Shown one piece after another: positions 15,463-24,523 of a DNA stretch of 39,425 nt (positions are counted from its first letter, which is position 1; each line of letters begins with the position of its first letter). The position numbers and the translations under genes are program-made. Below the pieces are notes generated by a model. The model had not been told where the DNA came from. It ran no database searches and was given only the letters and a program-made list of their open reading frames with translations. Location: the NCBI GenBank assembly GCA_937951935.1, contig CALGAM010000020.1, forward strand, positions 1-39,425. Reading direction: 5' to 3'. Source of the stretch: an uncultured Micromonospora sp. GTDB taxonomy: Bacteria; Actinomycetota; Actinomycetes; Mycobacteriales; Micromonosporaceae.

Positions 15463-17274
15463 TCAGTTGATCCGGACGACGGTGCCGCTGATGGAGACGC
15501 TGGCGCCGGTGAGTTTCAGCTCGCCGGGGCCGGCGTCGACCGACACGCCCCTGCCGTGGACCGTGACCGGTCCGCCCGACTCGACCCGGACACCCGCGGT
15601 GCCGCCGACGGTCACCTCGGTCCTGGCCTCGATCTGCACGCTGCCGTCGCTGCGCACCACCACCGAGGTGCCGGCCCGGTCCAGGTGCAGCAGCAGCCGG
15701 TCGGTGCCGTTCTGGGTGCGTAACCGCACTCCCTGCGGGGCGGCGGCGGTGGGTCCGTCGAGCAGTTCGACCCAGTTGCCGGTGGTGCGCCCGCCGGTCG
15801 CCCGGCCCTGGCGGGAGGCGAACGAGAGCCGGTTCACCGTCCCGCTCGTCGGGTCGACCAGCGGTCCGTCGTGCGGCGACGGTTGGTCGATGCCGTTGTA
15901 CAGTCCGCCGATGACGTACGGCCGGTCGAGCAGCCCCTGCTCGAATCCGACCAGTACCTCGTCGCCGACCTCGGGGCAGCAGACCCCGCCGCCGCCGACC
16001 CCACCGAGCTGCACCGTGCGGACCCAGTCGGTCTCGTACGTGTCGTCCAGCCACGGGAACCGGAGCTTGACCCAGCCCCGGTCCCGGCGTTCCGGATGGT
16101 TGCGGTCCCGTGCGGCGTTGACGTCGGTGACCACGCCGACCGCCAACCCGGGCACCCGGGCCGACCGGGCCGCGCCGCCGGCGGCCAGTGCGGCCAGCGA
16201 CCGGTCGTGTCCGCTGCTGACCGTCAGCCAGGTCTCGTAGAAGCGGGCCGGGCCGAACACGTGCCGGCTGGCGGTGATCGTGTACTTGCCGGCGAACGGC
16301 TGTCCCACGCCGGTGAGCGCGAACGGCACGCCGGCCCGCAGCCTCGGGTTGCCGCGGACCGCCACCTCGAGTTCGGCGAAGCCGGCCGCCGCCTGCGCGG
16401 CCAGGGCGTCGGACACCGTGCGGACCTCGGCCGGGGTCTCGTACGGGACGTCGGTGACCCGCATCTGGGCGGTGCCGAACCGGGCCGCCAGCTGCCCGGC
16501 GGTCACCGGAAGGCGTACCTCGTCGCTGTCGCGGACCGGGGTGCGCCCCACCACCGGTTGGCGGGTGCGGCGGTCCCACCCCCGCACCTCCACGTCGGTG
16601 AACTGGCCGACGGAGGTGACGGTGGCGCGCATGGCGAGCACGTTCCCGTCCACCTCCGCCACGAAGTCGCTGCGTTCGGCGGTCGTCTGGGGGCCGGGGG
16701 CGGAGGCGGCGCGGACGGGGCGGCGGAACTCGAACCGGCCGTCGACCACCGCCACCTCGGCGTCGTTGTCGGCCGCCAGCATGGTCAGGAACTCCCAGTC
16801 GCTGATGTTGGGTTGCGCCACCACCTCGTAGACGACGGTGGTGGGATCTATCCGGCCGACGGGGAGGTTGGCGGCCCGCGCGAGTTCCTCGGCGATGTCG
16901 GAGGCCTTCCGGTTGCGGTAGCTGGCGACCCGGCGGCCGCGCATGAGCCGGTGTGCCAGGTCCATGGCCCGGATGGTGGTGTAGGTGCCGGTGCCGTCGA
17001 ACTCCGTCTCGACGGTGACGACCTCTCCGGTGAACAGCACCGTTTCGCCGTTGCGGTCGCCGGCCCGTACCGCCACGGTCAGTTCTCGGCCGATCTCGAT
17101 CCTGGTCTGTTGGAGCATCAGCGACCCGGGGTCGCGGTAGCGCAGGGTCGCCACCGCCGGCATGTTGGCGCCGTCCTCGACGGAGCCGTACGTCAGCTCC
17201 TCGGGCCAGGGGTCGGGGAGCTCCTCGTCGGGCAGGCCGACCTTGAGCAGGTTGGTGAGGCTTCCCGTGGACAC
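15463..17274 (-). CDS. VgrG-like spike/hub protein (Afp8-like)
   Basis: This 603-residue protein joins a gp27-like hub to a gp5-like spike at the CIS baseplate centre. The N-terminal hub runs to about residue 370 (TRIEIGRELTVAVRAGDRNGETVLFTGEVV..., SYRNRKASDIAEELARAANL, QPNISDWEFLTMLAADNDAEVAVVDGRFEF). The OB domain follows (VGVVTDVNAARDRNHPERRDRGWVKLRFPWLDD, CCPEVGDEVLVGFEQGLLDRPYVIGGLYNG). A beta-strand-rich tail with alternating repeats forms the needle (VQIEARTEVTVGGTAGVRVESGGPVTVHG). The GTG at 17274 is preceded by GGGAGG. No toxin domain is fused at the end, so cargo must be separate. Confidence 0.93.
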   Translation of the reverse strand: MSTGSLTNLLKVGLPDEELPDPWPEELTYGSVEDGANMPAVATLRYRDPGSLMLQQTRIEIGRELTVAVRAGDRNGETVLFTGEVVTVETEFDGTGTYTTIRAMDLAHRLMRGRRVASYRNRKASDIAEELARAANLPVGRIDPTTVVYEVVAQPNISDWEFLTMLAADNDAEVAVVDGRFEFRRPVRAASAPGPQTTAERSDFVAEVDGNVLAMRATVTSVGQFTDVEVRGWDRRTRQPVVGRTPVRDSDEVRLPVTAGQLAARFGTAQMRVTDVPYETPAEVRTVSDALAAQAAAGFAELEVAVRGNPRLRAGVPFALTGVGQPFAGKYTITASRHVFGPARFYETWLTVSSGHDRSLAALAAGGAARSARVPGLAVGVVTDVNAARDRNHPERRDRGWVKLRFPWLDDTYETDWVRTVQLGGVGGGGVCCPEVGDEVLVGFEQGLLDRPYVIGGLYNGIDQPSPHDGPLVDPTSGTVNRLSFASRQGRATGGRTTGNWVELLDGPTAAAPQGVRLRTQNGTDRLLLHLDRAGTSVVVRSDGSVQIEARTEVTVGGTAGVRVESGGPVTVHGRGVSVDAGPGELKLTGASVSISGTVVRIN

Positions 17275-17279
17275 GCCAG

Positions 17280-18038
17280 CTACCTCCCTTCGCGGCCGGG
17301 GGCGCCGGTCCCGGCAGCCGGGCTGGTGTGGTCGGCGGTGAGCTCGGAGGCGGCGGGCAGCAGCAGTTCGGTGCCGGGGCGGAGTCGGGTCGGGTCGTCG
17401 AGGTCGTTCGCCTCGGCGATCACCCGCCACATCGTCGGGTCGCCGTACTCGCGGTGGGCCAGCAGCGGCAGCGAGTCGCCGGCCACCACCCGGTGCACCC
17501 GCCGGGCGGAGCGACCGCCGGAGGTCGGGTTCTGGCCGGGCTTGCTGCCGCTGATCTCGGTCAGGTTCAGGTCGCAGGTCGCCCGCAGCGGGGTCCCGGA
17601 GCTGTTGAACAGGGTGTACGTCGCGGTGACCTGGCTGACGTACGAGTAGAACGAGACGGTCTGGAACTGTCCCCAGGTGAACTTCACCCACGGCGGCGAG
17701 GGGGCCTTGGCCGCGATGCTGGCCGCGGTGGGTGTGCAGCAGGCGAGCAGGCTCTCGACCCGCTGCTGCACGGTGCGGTTGTGGGTGTCGGTCACGTCGA
17801 GGAACACCGTCAGGGAGAGGGTGCGTGGCTCGGATCCGCTGAACTCGGGGACCCCGACCTGCTCGGCGCCGCGGACCACGTGCGGGATCCAGGAGGCGGA
17901 CTTGGTCAGGGTCAGCTGGTTCGGGTTGAACATGAAGGGGATCGGGCCTCCGAGCGGACCGCCGGGACGGTTGCCACCGCCCAGCGGGGGGTGGTAGCGC
18001 TGGATGAACGCGGAGACCTTGCCGGTCGGTCGGGTCAT
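17280..18038 (-). CDS. LysM-domain CIS baseplate protein (Afp7/gp53-like)
   Basis: The 252-residue protein has an N-terminal CIS domain (FMFNPNQLTLTKSASWIPHVVRGAEQVGVPEFSGSEPRTLSLTVFLDVTD, then PPWVKFTWGQFQTVSFYSYVSQVTATYTLFNSSGTPLRATCDLNLTE). A C-terminal LysM-like domain follows at about 185-235 (HRVVAGDSLPLLAHREYGDPTMWRVIAEANDLDDPTRLRPGTELLLP). In the Afp/PVC system the equivalent links tube start to baseplate, and the LysM fold here binds baseplate parts rather than cell wall. It ends five bases before VgrG. Confidence 0.9.
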   Translation of the reverse strand: MTRPTGKVSAFIQRYHPPLGGGNRPGGPLGGPIPFMFNPNQLTLTKSASWIPHVVRGAEQVGVPEFSGSEPRTLSLTVFLDVTDTHNRTVQQRVESLLACCTPTAASIAAKAPSPPWVKFTWGQFQTVSFYSYVSQVTATYTLFNSSGTPLRATCDLNLTEISGSKPGQNPTSGGRSARRVHRVVAGDSLPLLAHREYGDPTMWRVIAEANDLDDPTRLRPGTELLLPAASELTADHTSPAAGTGAPGREGR

Positions 18039-18079
18039 GACGTCACCGACCGGCCGGGCCGGCGTCGCGGTCGGGACAC

Positions 18080-18508
18080 CTAGCCCACCTCCAGGAATCC
18101 GTTGTACGCCAGTTCGATGCTCTCCGTCGCCGCCTGGGAGCGGTCGGGCCCGAAGGACGGGCCGGTCCAGCGGACGAGTACCACGTCGGCCAGACCCCAC
18201 TGCACCAGCAGGGCTCGGTCGGGCCGCAGCGCCGCGATCTGGGCGGTGCCCCGGGTGATGCCGTTGGGGAGGGTGGCGAGGAAGCGGGCCACCTTGGCCG
18301 TGTCCGGGATCAGCGGCCGGGTGAGGGTGACGTTGGTGTAGCGCACCCGGGACGGTAGCTGCCAGACGAAGCCGTTGTTGCCGCCCTCCTGGTGCTGTTC
18401 CACCTCGACCTCGCAGCCGAGCCCCTCGCACGAGCTCCAGTCGCCGAGGTCGATGCCGTCGATGCGCAGCCGGAAGTGGACGCTGGTACCCGGGTCGACA
18501 CCGGTCAT
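18080..18508 (-). CDS. Second tail-tube-like protein (Afp5-like, gp19 family)
   Basis: 142 residues with the T4 gp19/Hcp-like tube fold: TSVHFRLRIDGIDLGDWSSCEGLGCEVEVEQHQEGGNNGFVWQLPSRVRYTNVTLTRPLIPDTAKVARFLATLP, and a C-terminal ESIELAYNGFLEV. The ATG at 18508 overlaps the end of the disordered-protein gene by four bases (ATGA). Position directly before the LysM gene suggests that it forms the first tube ring on the baseplate, distinct from the main tube protein at 22125-22568. Confidence 0.9.
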   Translation of the reverse strand: MTGVDPGTSVHFRLRIDGIDLGDWSSCEGLGCEVEVEQHQEGGNNGFVWQLPSRVRYTNVTLTRPLIPDTAKVARFLATLPNGITRGTAQIAALRPDRALLVQWGLADVVLVRWTGPSFGPDRSQAATESIELAYNGFLEVG

Positions 18509-21375
18509 CGCCGCACCTCCGGCCACCGGCCGGCACGCTCGCGTCCCGACCGCAGCTCGGCGCGCAGCCGCCGGAAGACCGGTTCGGCGAGGCGTTGCGC
18601 GAGCTCGTCGAGGGCGCGGCGGTCGAGGTTGTGGAACCGTTCGGCGCTGTCCCGGTCCTCGCGTCCCGACCGGTGCCCCGCGACCGGCGCGGGGCCGCCG
18701 GCCGTGTCGGGTGCGGCCCGGGTGGCGGTCAGGCCGGTCCGGCCGGGTTCCGGACCGAGGCGCCGGGGTGTGGCCGGGGCACCGGTGGACACCGATCGCT
18801 GAACCCGGGTGACCGGTCCGGGACGCGTCGCCGGCGGTACCGGCGTCGGCGTCGGGACGACGTCTCCGGCACCGCTGGTGACACCGTGGGGACGTCGCTG
18901 CACGGGCAGGCCGGGGTGGGCCGCGGTCGCCGGCGTGGTGCTCCGGACGCGTGGCGGGGGTGCGGTCCCGGCGGTGGTACCGGTGCGGGGCGGAGGCGCG
19001 CCGACCGGTGGCGCCGGAGTCGCCGCCGTCGGCGGTGTCAGCGGTGTCGTCGGCGGCGGCAGGGGTGCCGCCGCCGACGGGGCGACGGCGGGCACCGGCC
19101 GGGTCGGTCCGGGGGCCTGCCGGGGGTGGGGCCGCGGGTGGCGCGGCGGGTGGGGGCCGGCGGGCGCGCCTCGCGTCCGGGCGCCCGGCAACGCTGCGGT
19201 GGGTCCTGCCATGGTGGACACATCCTGGGTCGGGTCGGGGGTGTGGCTCGGCGTCGTGGTGGTCACGGCGGGCGATCCGGGTTCGGGCGGCCGGATCCAG
19301 CGGATGGGCGCCACCGGTCGGGCCGGGGTGCGGAGACCGGCCGGGGGTGTGGCGGGTGCGTGGTGTCGGGGTGCGGGTCCGATGCCGGCGGTCCGCCGCA
19401 GGATCGGCAGCGTGGGCCGCCCGCCGAGCAACGGGACCCGGTCGCCGGCCGCCCGCCGGCCGCCCATCCCAGCCCGGGTGGACGTCCGGGGTGGGGTGGG
19501 CCCGGCCGGTGGTGCCGGCGTCGCCGCGGTATCGCGTGGCCGTGCGGCGGCGGTGGTCGGCCCGGCACCGCGTCGTGGCGGGGCCGTGGCCGGGGGTGCC
19601 GCCGTGACGGCCGGCGGTGTGGCCGCGGTGGCCTGGGGTGTGGCCGCGATGGTCGGGGGAGCCGCCGCGGGGGTCGGGAGTGTCGCGGCGGTGCCCGCTC
19701 GGGTCGCCGTGGCGGCCGGCGTCCCGACGTGTGGCACGGGGTCCGCTCCGCCGGGGTGTCGCCCGTGGACCGGACCCGGGACGGCGGACGGCGCGGGCGC
19801 GGTCCGGTCCGCGGGCGCCGTCCACCGCGCCGCTGGTACCGGCGCGGTGTGGGAACCGGCGGGCGGGCCGGCGGACGGACGTGGCCGGTCGGGTGGGGCG
19901 GGTGCGGCGACCGGCCGGGCCACGATCCGGGGCAGCTCCCGCGGGCTGAGCGGGGCGCCGAGACCGACCCGTGGTCCCGGAGGGGAGCCCGGCCGGGACT
20001 CCTGCGGCGCGTCCGGGCGCACCGGCCGGCGGTGGATCGGGGCCGGCTCGGACCGGCGTGGCGTGCGGTCCGTCGGACCGTCGCCGGCGGCCGGCGCCGG
20101 GTGGCGGGTCGGGCCGTCGGGGGCGGGCCCGGGGCGGACGGCCGGGACGTCGGCGGAGGCGGGGACGGCCGGGACGTCGCGGCCACCGGCCAGGACGTCG
20201 CGGCCTCCGGCCGGGGCGGTGGATGGGCGGGGGCTGGCCGGCGGGGTTCCGCCCTCCCGGGACGTACCGGGATCGCCGACGGCCGGGGGGCGCTGGCGCG
20301 GGGCCACGGCGGATCGCTGCACCGGCGGTGGGGCACCGCCGGCCGGTCCGGTTCCCGGCGCCGTACCACCGGTGCCGGGCAGCGGCCACGCCGGTGCCGG
20401 CCGAGACCCGGGCAGCGCTGCCGGGGCGTCGGGGTCGGAAGCCGGCACGACGACGGGCTCGCCGAGGCCGAGCCGTGCCGGGGTGGGACCGGTGCGGTGG
20501 GTCCGGGACACCGGCGCCGGCCCGGCGGACACGCCGGGAACCCGGCCACGGACGGTCGGTGCGCCGCCGGGCGGGGCGACCGGGGCCACGACGGCCGGGG
20601 GTGGGGTGGCCGTGGCTGGTCCGACCGGGGGTGCGGCCAGGGTGGAGGAGGCCGGGACGGGGGTGCCGTCGGATCCCGGGGCGTTGCCGGCGGCCGAGCC
20701 GGTGGAGGCCGCGCCGGCCCGCCCGCCGGTGGGGGTCGTCCGGGAGGCGTCGGTGGGCAGCCGGGCGGGAAGCGGGCGCGCCGGCATGGCGACCCGGGCG
20801 ACCGTCAACGGCGTACCGGCGCGACGGGCGGGGGCGGGACGCACCGGCCGGGGTGTGCTCCGGGGTTTCGGCGTGGTGGACGGGCCGCCCGAGGGCGTGG
20901 GCCGGGTGCCGGTCGCCGGGCCACGGTCGGGGTCCGGCGGTGGTGCCGGGGAGAGCACCGCGGCCGGCGGGGAGAACGCCGGAGGTGGTGGTGGGTCCGC
21001 GTCCGGCGACCCGACACCGACCAGGCGACGCACCGGCAGGTCGCGGCGGGCCGCGGCGGCCGTCGGCGAGGGCGGGGTAACGGGACGGAGCAGGTCGTAC
21101 GCCAGCCCACCGGGTGCCCCGGGGGTGACCAGGTGCTCCAGCGGCCTCTGGAGGGAGGGGTCCTGCCAGGTGGCCAGCCGTCGCCGGAACCCCAGCGGGT
21201 CGGTGAGCGACACCTCCGCGGCGGTGGCCAGCCCGGCCATCGGCGGCAGGCTCCGCCAGCCCGGATCGACAGCACCCCGGTGCGGCTCGGGGGCGGGACC
21301 CGAGGCCGCGCCGACGGGGGAACCGGCCCGCCTGGCCGGTCCGCGCCACCGCCGGAACAGGTCGCGTACGCCCAT
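18505..21375 (-). CDS. Long proline-rich, disordered CIS-locus protein of unknown role
   Basis: This 956-residue protein has two short conserved ends. The N-terminal ~100 residues contain DPGWRSLPPMAGLATAAEVSLTDPLGFRRRLATWQDPSLQRPLEHLVTPGAPGGLAYDLLRPV; the C-terminal ~50 contain FHNLDRRALDELAQRLAEPVFRRLRAELRSGRERAGRW. The rest is nearly all Pro, Ala, Thr, Gly and Arg with runs such as TAATPQATAATPPAVTAAPPATAPP, and has no predicted fold, signal peptide or membrane helix. It lies between DUF6760 and the second tube protein, six bases after the first and overlapping the second, so it is made with the structural parts. A tape-measure or spacer role is possible, but it is far less helical than Afp14-type tape measures. 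No known function. Confidence 0.75.
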   Translation of the reverse strand: MGVRDLFRRWRGPARRAGSPVGAASGPAPEPHRGAVDPGWRSLPPMAGLATAAEVSLTDPLGFRRRLATWQDPSLQRPLEHLVTPGAPGGLAYDLLRPVTPPSPTAAAARRDLPVRRLVGVGSPDADPPPPPAFSPPAAVLSPAPPPDPDRGPATGTRPTPSGGPSTTPKPRSTPRPVRPAPARRAGTPLTVARVAMPARPLPARLPTDASRTTPTGGRAGAASTGSAAGNAPGSDGTPVPASSTLAAPPVGPATATPPPAVVAPVAPPGGAPTVRGRVPGVSAGPAPVSRTHRTGPTPARLGLGEPVVVPASDPDAPAALPGSRPAPAWPLPGTGGTAPGTGPAGGAPPPVQRSAVAPRQRPPAVGDPGTSREGGTPPASPRPSTAPAGGRDVLAGGRDVPAVPASADVPAVRPGPAPDGPTRHPAPAAGDGPTDRTPRRSEPAPIHRRPVRPDAPQESRPGSPPGPRVGLGAPLSPRELPRIVARPVAAPAPPDRPRPSAGPPAGSHTAPVPAARWTAPADRTAPAPSAVPGPVHGRHPGGADPVPHVGTPAATATRAGTAATLPTPAAAPPTIAATPQATAATPPAVTAAPPATAPPRRGAGPTTAAARPRDTAATPAPPAGPTPPRTSTRAGMGGRRAAGDRVPLLGGRPTLPILRRTAGIGPAPRHHAPATPPAGLRTPARPVAPIRWIRPPEPGSPAVTTTTPSHTPDPTQDVSTMAGPTAALPGARTRGAPAGPHPPRHPRPHPRQAPGPTRPVPAVAPSAAAPLPPPTTPLTPPTAATPAPPVGAPPPRTGTTAGTAPPPRVRSTTPATAAHPGLPVQRRPHGVTSGAGDVVPTPTPVPPATRPGPVTRVQRSVSTGAPATPRRLGPEPGRTGLTATRAAPDTAGGPAPVAGHRSGREDRDSAERFHNLDRRALDELAQRLAEPVFRRLRAELRSGRERAGRWPEVRR

Positions 21376-21381
21376 CGGCGA

Positions 21382-21540
21382 TCACCGGCCTTCGTTGACG
21401 CGGGTGTTGATGGCGGCGATCTCCGCGACGTAGCGCCGCCGCTCGTCGTGCCGTAGGTCGAGAATCTCGTCGCGGGACCAGTGGAAGTGGTAGGCGACGT
21501 ACGCGACCTCCTCGTACAGCCGGTCGGCCGCGTACGTCAC
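21382..21540 (-). CDS. DUF6760-like CIS micro-protein
   Basis: A 52-residue gene with a GTG start (21540) and stop at 21382. The product begins with Thr-Tyr-Ala-Ala and contains LYEEVAYVAYHFHWSRDEIL followed by DLRHDERRRYVAEIAAIN. This matches, from memory, the tiny DUF6760 proteins found in actinobacterial CIS loci. The start overlaps the stop of the upstream gene by four bases (GTGA), and the large disordered-protein gene begins six bases after its stop, so coupled translation supports it as real. Its function is unknown; it might be a baseplate assembly factor like the small T4 chaperones. Confidence 0.82.
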   Translation of the reverse strand: MTYAADRLYEEVAYVAYHFHWSRDEILDLRHDERRRYVAEIAAINTRVNEGR

Positions 21541-22022
21541 GATTCCCCCGGGCGACCACCGGCGAGATCCACCTCGAAGTCCGTCGCGCAGTGCGGGCAG
21601 GTCACCGCCGCGCGGCTGTGTCCCTCCGCGTTGATCCGCCGGTAGAAGTCCTGCAGGAAGGCGAGGTCCGAGGCGAACAGCCGCTCCACGTGCTCGGTGC
21701 GTACCTCGGTGATCGTGCCCAGGCGGGTGATGACCATGCTGAGCAGCACGACCGACAGGTAGGCGGGGTTGTCCTTGACCCTCAGGTCGACCAGTGGGGC
21801 GAGTTCGTCACGGGCGGTGGCCAGCCGCATGCTGCCGTCCCGGTGGACGGTGCCCGTCTCGTCGACGTAGCCCCTGGGCAGTTCGAAGGTGAACTCGGTC
21901 TGCAGTTTCGGTTTCGGCGGTCTGGGCGGCGCTGCCCGGCCGACCAGCTCCACCTCCGGCACCGGAGCCGGGCCGTCCGGCGGCCCGTCCAGGGTGGTGT
22001 GCGAAACGGTACGTCGCCTCAT
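21537..22022 (-). CDS. T4-type baseplate hub assembly chaperone-like protein
   Basis: 161 residues. After a Pro-rich lead of about 40 residues, the core reads LQTEFTFELPRGYVDETGTVHRDGSMRLATARDELAPLVDLRVKDNPAYLSVVLLSMVITRLGTITEVRTEHVERLFASDLAFLQDFYRRINAEG. It ends in a CPHC pair followed by FEVDL, which may be half of a metal site. The layout agrees with the family named T4 family baseplate hub assembly chaperone in actinobacterial CIS loci. It stands 102 bases after the tube gene and overlaps DUF6760 by four bases. Confidence 0.8.
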   Translation of the reverse strand: MRRRTVSHTTLDGPPDGPAPVPEVELVGRAAPPRPPKPKLQTEFTFELPRGYVDETGTVHRDGSMRLATARDELAPLVDLRVKDNPAYLSVVLLSMVITRLGTITEVRTEHVERLFASDLAFLQDFYRRINAEGHSRAAVTCPHCATDFEVDLAGGRPGES

Positions 22023-22124
22023 CGGCCTCGCGGCGTGACGTCCCGGCCGGCCAGGGCCGGGAGCGGACGCCGCTTCCTCCCTTCACAGAGTCACGAAGCG
22101 GCCCCGGGGTGGTCGCCACGGGCG

Positions 22125-22568
22125 TCAGGAGCTGCGGATCTCCTCGAAGACGATGGTGATCTTCTCGGTGGCCGGGGACGTGTCACCGGCCCTGAGGTTG
22201 GGACCCTCCCACCGGCTCACCCAGGCGTTGGTCAGGTCCCACCGGCGCTGCTCGGTGTTCTCCGAGTCCACGACGATGATGCTGATGTTCTGTCGGGCCG
22301 CGTTGATCGCACCCTTCTCGTAGGTGTCCCTGATCCAGTCGGTGAACGCGCTGCTCTTGTCCAGGCCGCGGGTGATGGTCACCTCGCCGCCCTTGCGCGC
22401 CCCGGGCAGCTTGCGGATGAGGTACTCACCGGTCGGGGTCACCTGGGTGACCTCGATCGCGTCGAGCTCCACGGTGAGGCCGCTGACCTCCTGGACCGAC
22501 TCGACCCGGGCCTTGCCCAGCTCCACCTGGAACCGGTGGGTGACGAAGGTGTCGCCCGTCTCCGCCAT
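22125..22568 (-). CDS. Main inner tube protein (Afp1-like, gp19 family)
   Basis: 147 residues forming the stacked hexameric tube through which cargo travels. It contains TFVTHRFQVELGKARVESVQEVSGLTVELDAIEVTQVTPTGEYLIRKLPGARKGGEVTITRGLDKSSAFTDWI and a C-terminal TEKITIVFEEI, as in the phage tail tube family. It follows the sheath by 58 bases, the normal sheath-tube pairing. The ATG at 22568 is the family start. Confidence 0.95.
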   Translation of the reverse strand: MAETGDTFVTHRFQVELGKARVESVQEVSGLTVELDAIEVTQVTPTGEYLIRKLPGARKGGEVTITRGLDKSSAFTDWIRDTYEKGAINAARQNISIIVVDSENTEQRRWDLTNAWVSRWEGPNLRAGDTSPATEKITIVFEEIRSS

Positions 22569-22626
22569 GGCTGGTTACCGTCCTTTCGCCACGTCGACGT
22601 CTGCTGCGTGCGGGGTTCGTCCCGGG

Positions 22627-24171
22627 TCATTCCGAGACGAGGCTGGTGCTGTCGGAGTACTGGGCCAACCGGAAGACGACGAACTCGGCCGGCTTCACCG
22701 GGGAGATGCCGACCTCGCACACCACCCGGCCGAGGTCGACGGACTCCGGCGGGTTGGTCTCCCGGTCGCACTTGACGTAGAAGGCCTCGGCGGCGGTGCT
22801 GCCGAACAGCGCCCCACGGCGCCACTCCTCGGTGAGGAACGCGGCGATGTTGCGCCGGATGGTGCCCCACAGCCGCTCGTCGTTCGGCTCGAAGACCGCC
22901 CACTGGGTGCCGAGCAGGATCGACTCCTCGACGTAGTTGAACAGCCGGCGGACGTTGATGTACCGCCAGGCGGGGTCCGAGGAGAGGGTCCGGGCACCCC
23001 ACACCCGGATCCCCCGGCCCGGGAAGCTGCGGATGCAGTTCACCCCGGCCGGGTTGAGCAGGTCCTGTTCCGCCCTCGTCACCGGGTTCTGCACCTCGAT
23101 CACGCCCCGGAGCACGTCGTTGGCCGGTGCCTTGTGGACCCCGCGCTCCGCGTCGGTGCGCGCCCACAGTCCGGCGACGTGCCCGCTCGGCGGCATGAAC
23201 CGGTGCTGCCCGCTCGCCGGGTCGAACACCTTGATCCACGGGTAGTAGAGGGCGGCGAACCGGGAGTCGTAGCCCGCCTGCTCCTGGCGCCAGGTCAGCA
23301 CCCGCCGGGCGGTCAGGTCCGGCGGCGGGTCGAGGATCGCCATCCGGTCGCCCATCTGCTCGCAGTGCGAGATGACCGCCGACTGGACCGCCTTGACGTC
23401 GTCGAGGCTGATCCGCCCCAGCTGGTAGGCGCTCATCAGGTCGGGCACCGCGACCATGGTGATCTCGTCGATCGCCTCCAGGCCGCCGAAGCCGGTCCGG
23501 GCGTCCGCGTCACCGACGTAGTCCTCGGCGGACACCCGGGCGGGCAGGCCCGGCTCGACCGGGGCCGGCGGTACGGTCACCGACTGCTTCGCCGGCCGGG
23601 ACAGCGCGTTCGCCGGCGCCGCCTCCTCGACCACGATGAGCTTCGACCGCTCCCGTACCTGGTTGACCACGTACGCCTTGGTGTTGCGTTTCGCGGAGAC
23701 CTCGAACGTCTCCCGGGGCGTGCCGTCCTGCCGGACCACCAGCCTGAACCGGTCCTCCGGTACGGACTCGCCCTCGACGTCGGCCACCTCCACGGTGATC
23801 CCGCCGGCGTCGGCGGCGCCGGCCAGCGCCGCCACGGTGAAGGTGCCGAGCGACACCGGCGGCCCGGTGACCGCCCGGCCCGCCTCGCCTCCCGCGCCGG
23901 TGGCGTCCGGCGCGCCGACCCGGACCACGTAGCAGGCGCCGCCGCCGTTGGCGAAGTATCCGTACACCGCGTGGGCCAGGTAGGCGTCCTCGACCATCTC
24001 CCCGAACGTCTGCACGAACTGGCTCCAGTTGGTCACCAGGGTCGCGGTGTTGAACGGCCCCTTGGCGGCGAAGCCCACGAAGGCGGCGACGGCGGTGCCC
24101 ACCCCCTCGATCGGGCGCGAGCCGCTCGGCACCTCCTCCACGTACACACCGGGTGACAGGTACGACGGCAT
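22627..24171 (-). CDS. Contractile tail sheath protein (Afp2-4-like)
   Basis: 514 residues that polymerise around the tube and contract to drive it forward. The N-terminal handshake arm is SYLSPGVYVEEVPSGSRPIEGVGTAVAAFVGFA. The C-terminal core is recognisable: GIRVWGARTLSSDPAWRYINVRRLFNYVEESILLGTQWAVFEPNDERLWGTIRRNIAAFLTEEWRRGALFG and AFYVKCDRETNPPESVDLGRVVCEVGISPVKPAEFVVFRL. The ATG at 24171 follows a GAGGAG site; the earlier in-frame start adds six residues. Only one sheath gene is present, so the sheath is probably homomeric, unlike Afp with three. It is the first gene of the structural block. Confidence 0.95.
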   Translation of the reverse strand: MPSYLSPGVYVEEVPSGSRPIEGVGTAVAAFVGFAAKGPFNTATLVTNWSQFVQTFGEMVEDAYLAHAVYGYFANGGGACYVVRVGAPDATGAGGEAGRAVTGPPVSLGTFTVAALAGAADAGGITVEVADVEGESVPEDRFRLVVRQDGTPRETFEVSAKRNTKAYVVNQVRERSKLIVVEEAAPANALSRPAKQSVTVPPAPVEPGLPARVSAEDYVGDADARTGFGGLEAIDEITMVAVPDLMSAYQLGRISLDDVKAVQSAVISHCEQMGDRMAILDPPPDLTARRVLTWRQEQAGYDSRFAALYYPWIKVFDPASGQHRFMPPSGHVAGLWARTDAERGVHKAPANDVLRGVIEVQNPVTRAEQDLLNPAGVNCIRSFPGRGIRVWGARTLSSDPAWRYINVRRLFNYVEESILLGTQWAVFEPNDERLWGTIRRNIAAFLTEEWRRGALFGSTAAEAFYVKCDRETNPPESVDLGRVVCEVGISPVKPAEFVVFRLAQYSDSTSLVSE

Positions 24172-24523
24172 GACAGACTCCTCGGGCACGACGGCGATCC
24201 GTGGGGAAAGTCTGGGTCGGCGCGGAACCGGGAACCACGACCCGACGGGCCGGCTCCGGGGAAGCGGCCGCTACCCGAAGGGGCAGGTCCGCGGCGACAC
24301 CGTCAAATGGCGGATGTCTGCCGCGCCCGGATGCCGGAAGACTCCGCGTACCCCGAGGAAACCCCTCGACCGTTCTCCGCCGCGCTCGCGGCCCGAAGCT
24401 CCGGAGTGGTCCCATGCCCAGGCCCCTGCTCACGCTCATGCCCAGGTCCGTGTCCCGGTGGCAGGATCCGGCCGCCGGGTCCGCCGGCGCGTCGCCGGTG
24501 CCGGTCGCTCACCGGTCGCGGCG
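24172..24523. other. Divergent intergenic region between sheath and hydrolase genes
   Basis: No gene is recognised in these 352 bases. It must hold the minus-strand promoter of the CIS structural block unless that is read through from upstream, and the start of the plus-strand hydrolase. TTGACG on the minus strand (24306-24301) is a possible -35 hexamer, but no matching -10 is convincing. Confidence 0.4.

Noticed and set aside
18595..21456. Two very long plus-strand reading frames (up to 953 codons) opposite the disordered protein
   Set aside because: They are Gly/Arg-rich with no domain, are caused by GC-rich low-complexity coding on the minus strand, and conflict with the coupled operon there.
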